Position numbers and translations under genes: made by a program. Below the pieces are notes generated by a model. The model saw only the letters and a list, made by a program, of their open reading frames with translations, had not been told where the DNA came from and did no database searches. 64,000 nucleotides of DNA from an uncultured Mediterraneibacter sp. (GTDB lineage Bacteria; Bacillota; Clostridia; Lachnospirales; Lachnospiraceae): NCBI RefSeq assembly GCF_934309415.1, contig NZ_CAKRDI010000005.1:62001-126000 (forward strand). Reading direction: 5' to 3'. The number at the start of each line of letters is the position of its first letter. The first letter of the stretch is position 1. Below are positions 53,228 to 62,060 of this stretch, one piece after another.

Positions 53228-54123
53228 CACTTACCTTCCAGTATGTTTCGCATATCATATAATGCTTTTTTCAAAGTATAATCTGGTTCAAATCCCAACT
53301 CACTTTTTGCTTCCTCTCCAAGCATCAGAAAATATTCAATTACTTCCTTCTTATCTGTAAGGCACTGATAACCGGCTTTATTTTCAAACACTTCACAAAA
53401 CGCCTGTGCAAGTTCTAAATTACTCGTAAGAGTTCCACTTCCAATATTGAATATCTCTTTTTCTGTTTTTGAATTAAGGGCACACATAATTGCTTTCGCA
53501 ACATCTTTTACATAAATGTATTCTCTTCCCGCAATTCCTTTTCCATACACATTTAATGGTTCCTGCGCGAGACATCTTTGTTGAAAAATAGAAAGCATAT
53601 AACCTCCTCTTTCTCCAACTCCCATTACCTGAGCAATACGTAACGATTTAATATTCATTCCGTATTTTCGATTAAACAGATGTGCCACACCTTCAATTGT
53701 ATGTTTCATTGCCCCATAATTGCTAAGAGGTGCAACAGCCATTTTTTCAGTAAATGGTGTCGGAAGAGTTGAGTCATAAACTGCTGTTGATGATATATTC
53801 ACAATATTTTTTATTCCAAGTTCACGGCATGCTTTAAATAGTTCTTCTGATACACGTAAATTATCTGTATAATTTAAAATACTTTCTTCATACTCCTTCG
53901 AAGATCTTTTTGCTCCTAAATGAACAACCGCTTCACATTCTGAAAAAGCTTTTTTAAAACCATTCTGATCATATTCTTCTGTTACATATGTAATATTGGG
54001 ATGAGTATATAAGTCTGCACAATCTGCACGTGATGTAATTACAAAAAACTCATTTTCATCGCTATTTTCTTTTAATAGATATTGTCCAATAAATCCTGTT
54101 CCACCAGTTACACCTATTTTCAT
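53227..54123 (-). CDS. NAD-dependent epimerase/dehydratase (extended SDR)
   Basis: 298 aa. Rossmann motif TGGTGFIGQYL (residues 5-15), catalytic SSTAVYD (about 115) and YGAMK (about 141) with Tyr and Lys in place. C-terminal NIGSGTLTSNLELAQAF is the sugar-nucleotide binding region. It converts a nucleotide sugar, substrate unknown. Next to the ATP-grasp gene (61 bases upstream) and coupled to the GT-C-like gene by a one-base overlap. Confidence 0.9.
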   Translation of the reverse strand: MKIGVTGGTGFIGQYLLKENSDENEFFVITSRADCADLYTHPNITYVTEEYDQNGFKKAFSECEAVVHLGAKRSSKEYEESILNYTDNLRVSEELFKACRELGIKNIVNISSTAVYDSTLPTPFTEKMAVAPLSNYGAMKHTIEGVAHLFNRKYGMNIKSLRIAQVMGVGERGGYMLSIFQQRCLAQEPLNVYGKGIAGREYIYVKDVAKAIMCALNSKTEKEIFNIGSGTLTSNLELAQAFCEVFENKAGYQCLTDKKEVIEYFLMLGEEAKSELGFEPDYTLKKALYDMRNILEGK

Positions 54124-54184
54124 ACTTTAACTCTCCATCTGTCATTTTTCGAATATCCGTATTTCTCCTTCTATTTTTAGAGCA

Positions 54185-55285
54185 TTAATATTCTTCTATC
54201 TTATATCCACCTTTTTCCATATATCCATTTAATTTACGTACTGTATCCCCAGTCTGATAATACCAGTTTACATACATTGCATTTTCAATATCATATTTTT
54301 CACGATTGTATGTTTCTCCAGTTTTTTCACACATAAAAGCTAATTTCATACGTTTATCTGGAATCTCTAGTGAAAATATTGGTTTCTTACCCTCCAGTAA
54401 ATAATCTAAAGATGCGCTTAATAAATCTACACCACAATAATGTTTAATTAAATTCCACATATGACATCCATCCAAACGTGGAGTAACCTCTAAAAGAACC
54501 GGATGAGTTTCCTCCAGCTTAATCTGCATATAAAGCGGTCCATTCAAAATCTCCATCTTTTCCGCTACACGCTGCACTAAATCTTCTGCTTCTTCAACAC
54601 TTGCTGTATATTGTGTTGGCAATAAATGTTCTTTAATAATTCCACCCGGAAGGTTATCAAATACAATTCTGTCAGAAACAAGTGCAAATTCAACCTTACC
54701 ATCTACCATAAAAGCATTCACAGAGATTTCCGGGCCATCAATAAATTTCTCTATGATTACTCGTTTCTGAACTGAATACGACATTGATTTTTCAAAATTC
54801 TTTCGGATATCTTCTACAGAATCAACTCTGAAGCATCCTCTCTGTCCCTGTGAATCTACCGGTTTCATCATACCAGGAAACTGCTCATATTTCTCTGCAT
54901 CTTCAATATTTTCACATACTACAAATGGCGCATTCCCTTTAAAATCTTTGCCAAGCTCTGTTCTCATCTTATGTTTCGCCTGACACAAAGCTGCTGTCTT
55001 GGAAGAAATATAATGCGGTAATCCTAACTTTTCACTTACTGCCATTACAGTAGGCATTGCCAGATCAGATCCCACAGAATACACTACATCAATCTCTTCT
55101 TTTTTCGCATATTCAGCAATTCCATCTACATCCTTTATATCTAACTGAATAAAATGATCCAGCAACGGGATTCCTGGATCTGTATTTGTGTAGCTACAGC
55201 CATATACTGTATATCCCTTTTCTTTGCAGTATTTTATTGCATCAATCTGAGCATTCCCTGCTCCTAAAATCATCACTTTTTTCAT
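54185..55285 (-). CDS. ATP-grasp domain ligase
   Basis: 366 aa. N-terminal preATP-grasp (VMILGAGNAQIDAIKYCKEKGY), lid region with PGMMKPVDSQGQRGCFRVDS (about 133-152), VQKRVIIEKFIDGPEISVNAFM (about 172-193), and a metal-binding end LLEVTPRLDGCHMWNLIK (about 267-284). Carbamoyl-phosphate-synthase-like ATP-grasp enzymes in polysaccharide loci form amide or similar bonds, often adding an amino acid to an amino sugar. Here a WecE-type aminotransferase in the same operon would supply such an amine. The start overlaps the GT2 stop by four bases (ATGA). Confidence 0.85.
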   Translation of the reverse strand: MKKVMILGAGNAQIDAIKYCKEKGYTVYGCSYTNTDPGIPLLDHFIQLDIKDVDGIAEYAKKEEIDVVYSVGSDLAMPTVMAVSEKLGLPHYISSKTAALCQAKHKMRTELGKDFKGNAPFVVCENIEDAEKYEQFPGMMKPVDSQGQRGCFRVDSVEDIRKNFEKSMSYSVQKRVIIEKFIDGPEISVNAFMVDGKVEFALVSDRIVFDNLPGGIIKEHLLPTQYTASVEEAEDLVQRVAEKMEILNGPLYMQIKLEETHPVLLEVTPRLDGCHMWNLIKHYCGVDLLSASLDYLLEGKKPIFSLEIPDKRMKLAFMCEKTGETYNREKYDIENAMYVNWYYQTGDTVRKLNGYMEKGGYKIEEY

Positions 55286-56223
55286 TTCTTTTCATCCTCT
55301 TCATTAATCACTTCTCTAATTACATATCCAGGTTCATTATTAACGTTCAATGCAATTCTTCCAATATATTCCCCTACTATACCTATAAAGAATAAAATTA
55401 CGCCACTAAAGAAAAATAGCGCTGACATCGTTGATGCCCATCCGACTGCTATCGCTGGATGTAATAATTTTCTTATAACTACACAGATTGCGCCTATAAT
55501 GCCAACTGCTGCAAATACATTTCCAATTGTCATTGCAATTCTCAATGGAACAATTGAAAATCCCATAATTCCAGACCATAATTTAAATAATTTTTTCAAA
55601 GTATAACCTGAATTTCCTGTTTCCCTTGAAAAATGTTCAATCGGAACACATCCAATATTCTGTGTGGTGTGTAAAAACATGCCCTGCAAATAAGGATATA
55701 AAACTTTGTATTGCACTACGTAATCTCTGACAAAACTCTTCATTACCCAAAAACTGGAAGTTTTCAGTTCTTTCGGTTTTCCTATCAGGATTCTAACCGA
55801 CCAGTAATTTAATTTGCTAACTAAATTTCTAAAAAAACTATGTTTCTTTTCTGGATAATAACCATAAACAATATCAAAACCTTCCTCAAATTTTTCAAAC
55901 AGTTTCGGAAGCTGTGATGGATGGGTCTGAAGATCATCATCCATCCCTATGATCACATCACCTTCTGCATATTTCAATCCAGCTAATATTGCATGATGCT
56001 GTCCTGCATTTTTAGCAAAATCAATTACTTTTACATAAGGGTATTGCCGAGCCAGTTCCTTCAATATTTTTAATGTCTTCCCTCCATCAGGTGAACAGTC
56101 ATTTACCAGTATAAATTCATATTCTTTTCGTCCCTCTGTCTCCATTTCTTCCGAAGTCAGTTCTACTACTTTTCTTATTGTATCTCCAGAATTATAACAG
56201 GGAATTACAAATGAATACATCAT
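55282..56223 (-). CDS. GT2 glycosyltransferase, ArnC/GtrB/DPM1-like
   Basis: 313 aa. GT-A fold with VIPCYNSGDTIRKVV (about 6), VNDCSPDGGKT (about 39), NAGQHHAILAGLKYAEGDVIIGMDDDLQTHPSQLP (about 70-105; DDD metal motif) and SSFWVMKSF, then two C-terminal helices (about 235-255, 270-295). This is the layout of enzymes that move a sugar from its nucleotide to undecaprenyl phosphate. It probably feeds the EamA-like flippase pair and the GT-C-like enzyme. Upstream of the ATP-grasp gene with overlap. Confidence 0.92.
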   Translation of the reverse strand: MMYSFVIPCYNSGDTIRKVVELTSEEMETEGRKEYEFILVNDCSPDGGKTLKILKELARQYPYVKVIDFAKNAGQHHAILAGLKYAEGDVIIGMDDDLQTHPSQLPKLFEKFEEGFDIVYGYYPEKKHSFFRNLVSKLNYWSVRILIGKPKELKTSSFWVMKSFVRDYVVQYKVLYPYLQGMFLHTTQNIGCVPIEHFSRETGNSGYTLKKLFKLWSGIMGFSIVPLRIAMTIGNVFAAVGIIGAICVVIRKLLHPAIAVGWASTMSALFFFSGVILFFIGIVGEYIGRIALNVNNEPGYVIREVINEEDEKK

Positions 56224-56249
56224 ATCCCTTTTACTCTCCCCTCATAATT

Positions 56250-57383
56250 TTATTTTCCGTTGTAAAATGCTTTCACTTTATCTGCAATATAATCTACCTT
56301 TTCTTCTTCCAGTCCATAATACATAGGCAGACGCAGAAGTCTCTCACTTTCAGCTGTTGTATACTTGTCCTCGCCACGGAACTCTCCATATTTCACTCCA
56401 GCCGGAGCTGTATGCAACGGAATATAATGGAATGTTGCAGCAATCTCATTTTCTTTCAAATAAGCGATCAGTTTCTGGCGTTCTTCCAGATCTTTTGCTT
56501 TAATATAAAACATATGAGCATTATGCACACAATCTTCCGGGATAACCGGAAGTTCAATCTTTCCGGCATCCTGGAGTTCTTTCAGTGCTTCATAATATCT
56601 GTCCCATGTGTTCATACGGTCGTCATAGATCTCCTGCGCTTTCTCAAGTTGTGCCCAAAGATAAGCCGCATTCAGCTCACTTGGAAGATAAGACGAACCT
56701 GCATCCATCCATGTATATTTATCAATCTGGCCACGGAAGAATTTACTTCTGTTTGTACCTTTTTCTCTGACAATCTCAGCTCGCTCAATGTTCTCCGGGT
56801 CACGGATCAGAAGTGCTCCACCTTCTCCCATACTGTAATTCTTTGTCTCATGGAAACTGAAACATCCGTAATCACCGATGGTTCCAAGTGCTTTTCCTTT
56901 GTAGGAAGCCATCACTCCCTGAGCTGCGTCTTCGACTACTTTCAAATTATATTTCTCTGCAATCGCACAGATCTCATCCATGTTACAGGACACGCCGGCA
57001 TAGTGAACCGGAACGATTGCTTTTGTCTTCTCTGTGATTGCATTCTCGATCAGTCTCTCGTCGATATTCATTGTCTCCGGACGGATATCTACAAATACCG
57101 CCTTCGCTCCCCTTAATACAAATGCATCTGCTGTTGATACAAATGTATAGGACGGCATAATTACTTCATCTCCCGGTTTGATATCCAGTAGAATGGCAGC
57201 CATCTCTGTTGCATGTGTGCAGGATGTTGTCAGCAGAGTCTTTGCTGTTCCTGTATTCTCTTCAATCCATTTGGAGCACTGTTTTGTAAATGCTCCGTCT
57301 CCACAGATCTTATGATTTGCAATTGCCTGCTTAATGTAATCAATCTCAGTTCCTACTACCGGTGGTACATTAAAATTAATCAT
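56250..57383 (-). CDS. rffA: dTDP-4-amino-4,6-dideoxygalactose transaminase (DegT family, WecE-type)
   Basis: PLP-dependent sugar aminotransferase (377 aa), adding an amino group to dTDP-4-keto-6-deoxyglucose to give dTDP-Fuc4N. The start MINFNVPPVVGTEIDYIKQAI, TTSCTHATEMAAILLDIKPGDEVIMPSYTFVSTADAFVLRG, EDAAQG (about 153), and PLP lysine in FSFHETKNYSMGEGG (Lys about 181) are WecE/RffA features. With rfbA and rfbB in the window the route to dTDP-Fuc4N is complete. Other DegT enzymes differ in substrate, so the product is inferred. Confidence 0.9.
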   Translation of the reverse strand: MINFNVPPVVGTEIDYIKQAIANHKICGDGAFTKQCSKWIEENTGTAKTLLTTSCTHATEMAAILLDIKPGDEVIMPSYTFVSTADAFVLRGAKAVFVDIRPETMNIDERLIENAITEKTKAIVPVHYAGVSCNMDEICAIAEKYNLKVVEDAAQGVMASYKGKALGTIGDYGCFSFHETKNYSMGEGGALLIRDPENIERAEIVREKGTNRSKFFRGQIDKYTWMDAGSSYLPSELNAAYLWAQLEKAQEIYDDRMNTWDRYYEALKELQDAGKIELPVIPEDCVHNAHMFYIKAKDLEERQKLIAYLKENEIAATFHYIPLHTAPAGVKYGEFRGEDKYTTAESERLLRLPMYYGLEEEKVDYIADKVKAFYNGK

Positions 57384-57395
57384 TTCATTTCTCCC

Positions 57396-59201
57396 TTATT
57401 CTTTCGAAAATTTCCATATCTGATAACCATCTAGTTCGTTGTATAGCTCTGCTGTTGCTTCAGGATAATAACGCTCCTGTAAGTACTGTATTTTCTGGTC
57501 TAAAGTCTTCCATTCTGAATCTACAAGATATACATTTTTATTTACCAGTGCCTTCAACGGCTGTTCTGCATTATATTTCTTCAGTATCTCATTACAATCC
57601 GGAAAATTAGTTGTTACTCCTGCAAGATACAAAACATTATCAAATGTTCCCGCCGGAATCGCTTTCCATGGATTCCAGTCATAATACAAGACCTGCATCG
57701 TAGTCTGAAAATCCAGTAAATATAAATTTTCTTTGTGTGTTTCTATCTCATTGATCAGCTCTTCTGACTTGCTTCCTCTGTTAACTACCTTGCGATACTT
57801 GCTTGCAATGTAGTTCCATGATTCGTAAAATGTATTTTCTATATACTCTTTTCTCCCCCAACTGTCGACATCCTGATAGGATCTGTCCGGCAGATACAAA
57901 GGTAATTGTAAAAATAGACATACTGTACTTATTATAACACAGATTCGTCTACATTCAACGACTTCTCTCTGATTTTCGAATTCTGGTTGTTTCCAGAAAT
58001 AAAGGATACATAAAAATCCACCTAAAAACACTGCGTATTCTGTTCGATACACCGTCCGTTCTATCAAAAAGAAATACACAATATACAGGAATCCAACTCC
58101 CCACGTTATCATTCCTGTCCAGCACCATTTTTTCTGAAATACAATTCCCAATACGGTAAGTACCACACAGGCAATAAATACCGGATATCCCTGTAAGCCA
58201 CGATTCTGAATATTTTCCATAATTGTCTCTTTGGATATCTCAACGTTTTTGCTGTAATCTTTTATAATCTCAGCCGTTTTCTGCATGATATCCAGAGAAT
58301 AAACTTCATTATCTGCAAAATTCCAGTTTCTCATCATTCTGTAGTCATTCTCTGAAACCCCCAGTTTCTGAAGTTCTTCCGCATAGGCTTCATAACCATA
58401 ATCACTTGCATCTACAATTGCTGCTCTTGCTTCACTATATTCTCTGAAATATTGATATTCAGGATCCTTATTATAAGAGTATTGATCAAACGCTGCACAT
58501 CCCACAGCCACAAGAATCAGCAAAATACCTGCTCCTGCAATTTTTCCAATTTGTTTAAAAAAGCTCCTGTGATTCGCATATGCTCTCCACATATGGACAA
58601 TTTCTACAATAAGAATAAACATTAAAAAGCCACCGGCCAGATAAATAATATTAAATCTGAGCCAAGTTCCAAATACGCACAGAATCGCCGCCGATATCTC
58701 TATCCGCAGCGACTTTTCTTCAAACAATGCCCAAATAAAAACAATACTGCCTCCCATCACGGCGATCATGGCTGTCTTGGTAAACTGCACAAGAATATAT
58801 GCATCACTGCCAAATACCGTCAAAAGAAGAACTATGATCATAATGGCCATTGATCTGTTTAATTTTTTCAGCACCATATATGAAACCAGTGTAAAGCTGA
58901 GGAAACAAAGCGCTAACTGAAAAACAAGATACCAACTGATCTGAGGGAAAACAGAATAAAAAGGAAGTAACAGATATCCCCACAGAATGTTAATAAAAAT
59001 CAAATGTGGATTCAGAGAACTGCCATAAGCGCCTGACATAATGGCAGACATGATGAAATCATCAGAGACTTCGTATTTAACATTACACAACGCTAAAACA
59101 GATGCGAGAAAAAGAAGGTTAAGCAGCACTGCCAGCAAAATTTCTGACTTCCATACTTTCTTTATACAGCTTTTTTCAGTTATTTTATTTAACTTATCCA
59201 T
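57396..59201 (-). CDS. Polytopic membrane protein, GT-C-like or polymerase
   Basis: 601 aa, about twelve helices and a C-terminal soluble part (about 480-601). An early loop has EVSDDFIMSAIMSGAYGSSLNPH (about 44-66), an acidic pair as in GT-C glycosyltransferases. The C-terminal region ends YQIWKFSKE. It is clearly related in layout to the 610-aa protein at 51395, and both end with an IWK-type tail. It could be a second lipid-linked sugar transferase or the Wzy-type polymerase, which is otherwise missing. Placed between the flippase and the aminotransferase. Confidence 0.7.
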   Translation of the reverse strand: MDKLNKITEKSCIKKVWKSEILLAVLLNLLFLASVLALCNVKYEVSDDFIMSAIMSGAYGSSLNPHLIFINILWGYLLLPFYSVFPQISWYLVFQLALCFLSFTLVSYMVLKKLNRSMAIMIIVLLLTVFGSDAYILVQFTKTAMIAVMGGSIVFIWALFEEKSLRIEISAAILCVFGTWLRFNIIYLAGGFLMFILIVEIVHMWRAYANHRSFFKQIGKIAGAGILLILVAVGCAAFDQYSYNKDPEYQYFREYSEARAAIVDASDYGYEAYAEELQKLGVSENDYRMMRNWNFADNEVYSLDIMQKTAEIIKDYSKNVEISKETIMENIQNRGLQGYPVFIACVVLTVLGIVFQKKWCWTGMITWGVGFLYIVYFFLIERTVYRTEYAVFLGGFLCILYFWKQPEFENQREVVECRRICVIISTVCLFLQLPLYLPDRSYQDVDSWGRKEYIENTFYESWNYIASKYRKVVNRGSKSEELINEIETHKENLYLLDFQTTMQVLYYDWNPWKAIPAGTFDNVLYLAGVTTNFPDCNEILKKYNAEQPLKALVNKNVYLVDSEWKTLDQKIQYLQERYYPEATAELYNELDGYQIWKFSKE

Positions 59202-59252
59202 TCTCTCACCTTCTTCTCGCTTTCTCTATTTCCTGACTTCTATTTCCTTTTC

Positions 59253-59339
59253 TGCAAAGCGCGACATGCAAATTGTAGAAAATCATTTTTCAGAGGCACT
59301 CCGTAATGTACATCTTACAGTATTTTTCAAGCACACTTA
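59253..59339. repeat. Decayed MITE-like element, copy F
   Basis: GCAAAGCGCGACATGCAAATTG...ATCATTTTTCAGAGGCACTCC matches the right end of copy C, directly followed by the inverse of a left end (CATCTTACAGTATTTTTCAAGCACACTTA). Many substitutions, so an old copy. Confidence 0.55.
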
Positions 59340-59364
59340 AAATTTAAATCTACGCAATCTTATT

Positions 59365-59397
59365 GTTGCTGTTCACAGCATAGCTGTAAACAGTAAC
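59365..59397. repeat. Family-2 hairpin after the flippase gene
   Basis: GTTGCTGTTCACAG and CTGTAAACAGTAAC (59365-59397) pair with a five-base loop. It begins four bases after the flippase stop on the minus strand, the same position as after apbE. Confidence 0.7.
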
Positions 59398-59400
59398 GTC

Positions 59401-60870
59401 TTATTTCTTTCTGATATAATTTCCAACAATCTCCCATACCAGCTTTTCTTTCATCACAAGCAGTACAATTCCATAAATTCCAAAAAACACACATGCACTG
59501 ACAGCCAGCATTACAAACGACTGTATTTCCATACTCCATCCGGTTGCTGTCAGATCAACCAGTACTTTCACTGCCGCTCCGCCAATTGTTCCAAGCACGA
59601 TTGCAAGTCCAATCTTCACACCACTGACATCTCTGATAATCTCTTTTAATATCTTCTTCAGATACACACACTGAACCAGAAGAACAATCAGTTCAGCCAT
59701 TACTGTAGCAAGTGCTGCTCCTGATGATGCCATCTTCGGAATCAGAACCAGATTCAAAAGGAAGTCAACTACAGCTCCACACACAATGGAGTTCAGCACT
59801 TTCTGTTCCATATTCTGCGGTGTAAGAATCTGAATTCCTGTAATATTGGACAGACCGATCAAAAGAACTGTCGGCATCAGGATCACCATCGGAAGAACTG
59901 CTCCCTGATATCCATCTCCTGCCAGAAACTGAATCGACTCCTCTGCATACATCATAAAATAAATCGTCAGAGGCAGTCCGGCTACTACCACAAAATTGAC
60001 TGCTTTCCCAATCATTCTGAAAAAGTCATCTGTCTTTTCTTTTTTTACATAATAGGAAAGGCGCGGCAAAAGGACTGTACCGAGAGATGTGATCAGTGTA
60101 ACAAGAATTGTTTTCACTTTGATTGCCGCATTATAGTATCCTACTTCTTCATTTCCCTGCATAAACCGTAACATAACAACATCCAGATTCGTGTAAACAC
60201 TGGTTGCAGCCGACATGGCAAAGAAGCGCAGGATTGGCTTCATGTGTATGCGGAAATTATATTTCTCTGTTTTCTTAAAAGAAATAAATCTGGTTGCATA
60301 CACAAAGTTAAACAGATAAGAAGCTGAACTGGCAAATACTGTAATCGCCCCGTATACAATGTAATCTTCCGGTTTCTTAACCAAAAGGAACATAAGAACC
60401 AGCGATACAAGTTTTACGACCATGTTGCATACAGTAATATATGCATACTGTTCCAATGCATTATACAACCATGTAATAGCAAACATGTTCAGCACCATTC
60501 CGATTCCATTAATAATATACAGCTCTTTCTCCGCTGCAAATTCCGGCACAAGTGCTACGGTAAATACAAACACAATACAGGTCAGGAACATGGTAACAGA
60601 GTTAATGATCAATAATTCCTGCACTGTTTTTGATAATTTTTCTTTATCATCTCTGACCTTTGCACATGCACGGATTCCATATGTCGGAATTCCGAGAGAT
60701 GCAAACATATTGAAATAGGTTATGACAGCACTTGCCGCTGCCACTTTACCATTTCCCGTTGCCATCAGTACTCGGGAAATGTATGGGAATGTAATCAGCG
60801 GAAATACAATAGAAGATGCTGACATAATAAAGTTCATGATAAAGTTAAATTTGACGGAATGAATCTTCAT
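59401..60870 (-). CDS. Oligosaccharide flippase (Wzx/RfbX, MATE-like fold)
   Basis: 489 aa with about fourteen membrane helices. It opens FNFIMNFIMSASSIVFPLITFPYISRVL, typical of Polysacc_synt Wzx flippases, followed by GNGKVAAASAVITYFNMFASLGIPTYGIRACAKVRDD. It moves undecaprenyl-linked repeat units across the membrane, so the locus uses a Wzx-type route. A 14-base gap separates it from the upstream GT2 gene; a hairpin repeat follows. Confidence 0.95.
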   Translation of the reverse strand: MKIHSVKFNFIMNFIMSASSIVFPLITFPYISRVLMATGNGKVAAASAVITYFNMFASLGIPTYGIRACAKVRDDKEKLSKTVQELLIINSVTMFLTCIVFVFTVALVPEFAAEKELYIINGIGMVLNMFAITWLYNALEQYAYITVCNMVVKLVSLVLMFLLVKKPEDYIVYGAITVFASSASYLFNFVYATRFISFKKTEKYNFRIHMKPILRFFAMSAATSVYTNLDVVMLRFMQGNEEVGYYNAAIKVKTILVTLITSLGTVLLPRLSYYVKKEKTDDFFRMIGKAVNFVVVAGLPLTIYFMMYAEESIQFLAGDGYQGAVLPMVILMPTVLLIGLSNITGIQILTPQNMEQKVLNSIVCGAVVDFLLNLVLIPKMASSGAALATVMAELIVLLVQCVYLKKILKEIIRDVSGVKIGLAIVLGTIGGAAVKVLVDLTATGWSMEIQSFVMLAVSACVFFGIYGIVLLVMKEKLVWEIVGNYIRKK

Positions 60871-60884
60871 ACTGTTCCCTTTCC

Positions 60885-61889
60885 TTATCGATTACGCACC
60901 TTGCTCATACGAACAATCAGAGAATAGAATCTGAATCCTGTCTTTCTTAAAAGACGCAGCATACCACTGAACTCTCCGGATTTTTCATAAACATACGGAC
61001 TCTTTGCTTTTACTTCTGCATCAAATTCTTTGAATTTTCTCTGTATTTCTTTGTCTCCCACCGGGAAGCTGGTAAACACATCCACCTGATTATGTGTCAT
61101 CTCAGCAATTCTGCGTTCCATATAAACTTCTTTTAACTGATCGCAATCGTCTTTTTCTTTGTATGCATTAATATAATCCAGTACATGCAAAATTACATCA
61201 ATGTGGTTCTGCATATGCTTCTGATATCCCAGCATACTCACACTCTGATTTACCTGTGCAAGACGATACATATAAACGAAAATATCAAAATAGATCACAC
61301 TCTGCACATACGGGATTGGATACAGAATATATTCCACATCTACATAAAAGCAATGCTCATCCAACCGAATCTGATTTTCTTTCAGAATAGAGCTCTTTAA
61401 AACAAGTGAATGCATGGAGATTCTTGTCTCGTTTGCAATCATTTCAAATGGCATCTTTTCTTCTTTTCTGATTCCTGGAAATGTAACAGGATTTAATGCA
61501 CCCGTCACATCATTAACTTCGTAATAATTGGTAAATACATAATCCACGTCACACTCTTTCAGACGTCGGATCAGCTCTGCAAATCCATCCTGATCCACCC
61601 AGTCATCGCCATCTACAACTTTGAAATATTTTCCTCTTGCTTCTTTGATTCCCCTGTTAATTGTAGAACCATGTCCGCCGTTCTCTTTTGAAATCACACG
61701 AAATGTATCCGGATATTTTTCTTCGTATTTCTTTCCTATTTCTGCTGTCTTATCCTTAGATCCATCATCCACGATAAGAACTTCTATCTCATCCAGCACT
61801 CTTGGATCAACAAATGAATCCAGTGTATTTGCCAGAAATTTTTCCACATTATATGAAGGCACTGTAATCGTCAGTATCTTTTCCACCAT
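60885..61889 (-). CDS. GT2 family glycosyltransferase
   Basis: 334 aa, soluble. GT-A motifs are TVPSYNVEKFLANTLDSF (about 9), LIVDDGSKDKTAEIGKKY (about 37), NGGHGSTINRGIKEARGKYFKVVDGDDWVD (about 70-99, metal-binding DGDD). It adds one sugar to the lipid-linked unit in the cytoplasm. Donor and linkage unknown. Between the flippase and a 171-base gap in which I see no feature. Confidence 0.93.
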   Translation of the reverse strand: MVEKILTITVPSYNVEKFLANTLDSFVDPRVLDEIEVLIVDDGSKDKTAEIGKKYEEKYPDTFRVISKENGGHGSTINRGIKEARGKYFKVVDGDDWVDQDGFAELIRRLKECDVDYVFTNYYEVNDVTGALNPVTFPGIRKEEKMPFEMIANETRISMHSLVLKSSILKENQIRLDEHCFYVDVEYILYPIPYVQSVIYFDIFVYMYRLAQVNQSVSMLGYQKHMQNHIDVILHVLDYINAYKEKDDCDQLKEVYMERRIAEMTHNQVDVFTSFPVGDKEIQRKFKEFDAEVKAKSPYVYEKSGEFSGMLRLLRKTGFRFYSLIVRMSKVRNR

Positions 61890-62060
61890 TTCTACCTGCT
61901 TTCCGTTTTATTTCTTATTCTCCATCTTTTCATATCCCTGATCTCAGAGTCTGTATCTCTTTGAATTATCTATATCAATTCCTAGAATTGTAATATCTGC
62001 TAACGCCTCATTATTCTAAAACTTTTTTACAAAATGCTCCATCCAGATACTTTTCTATTA

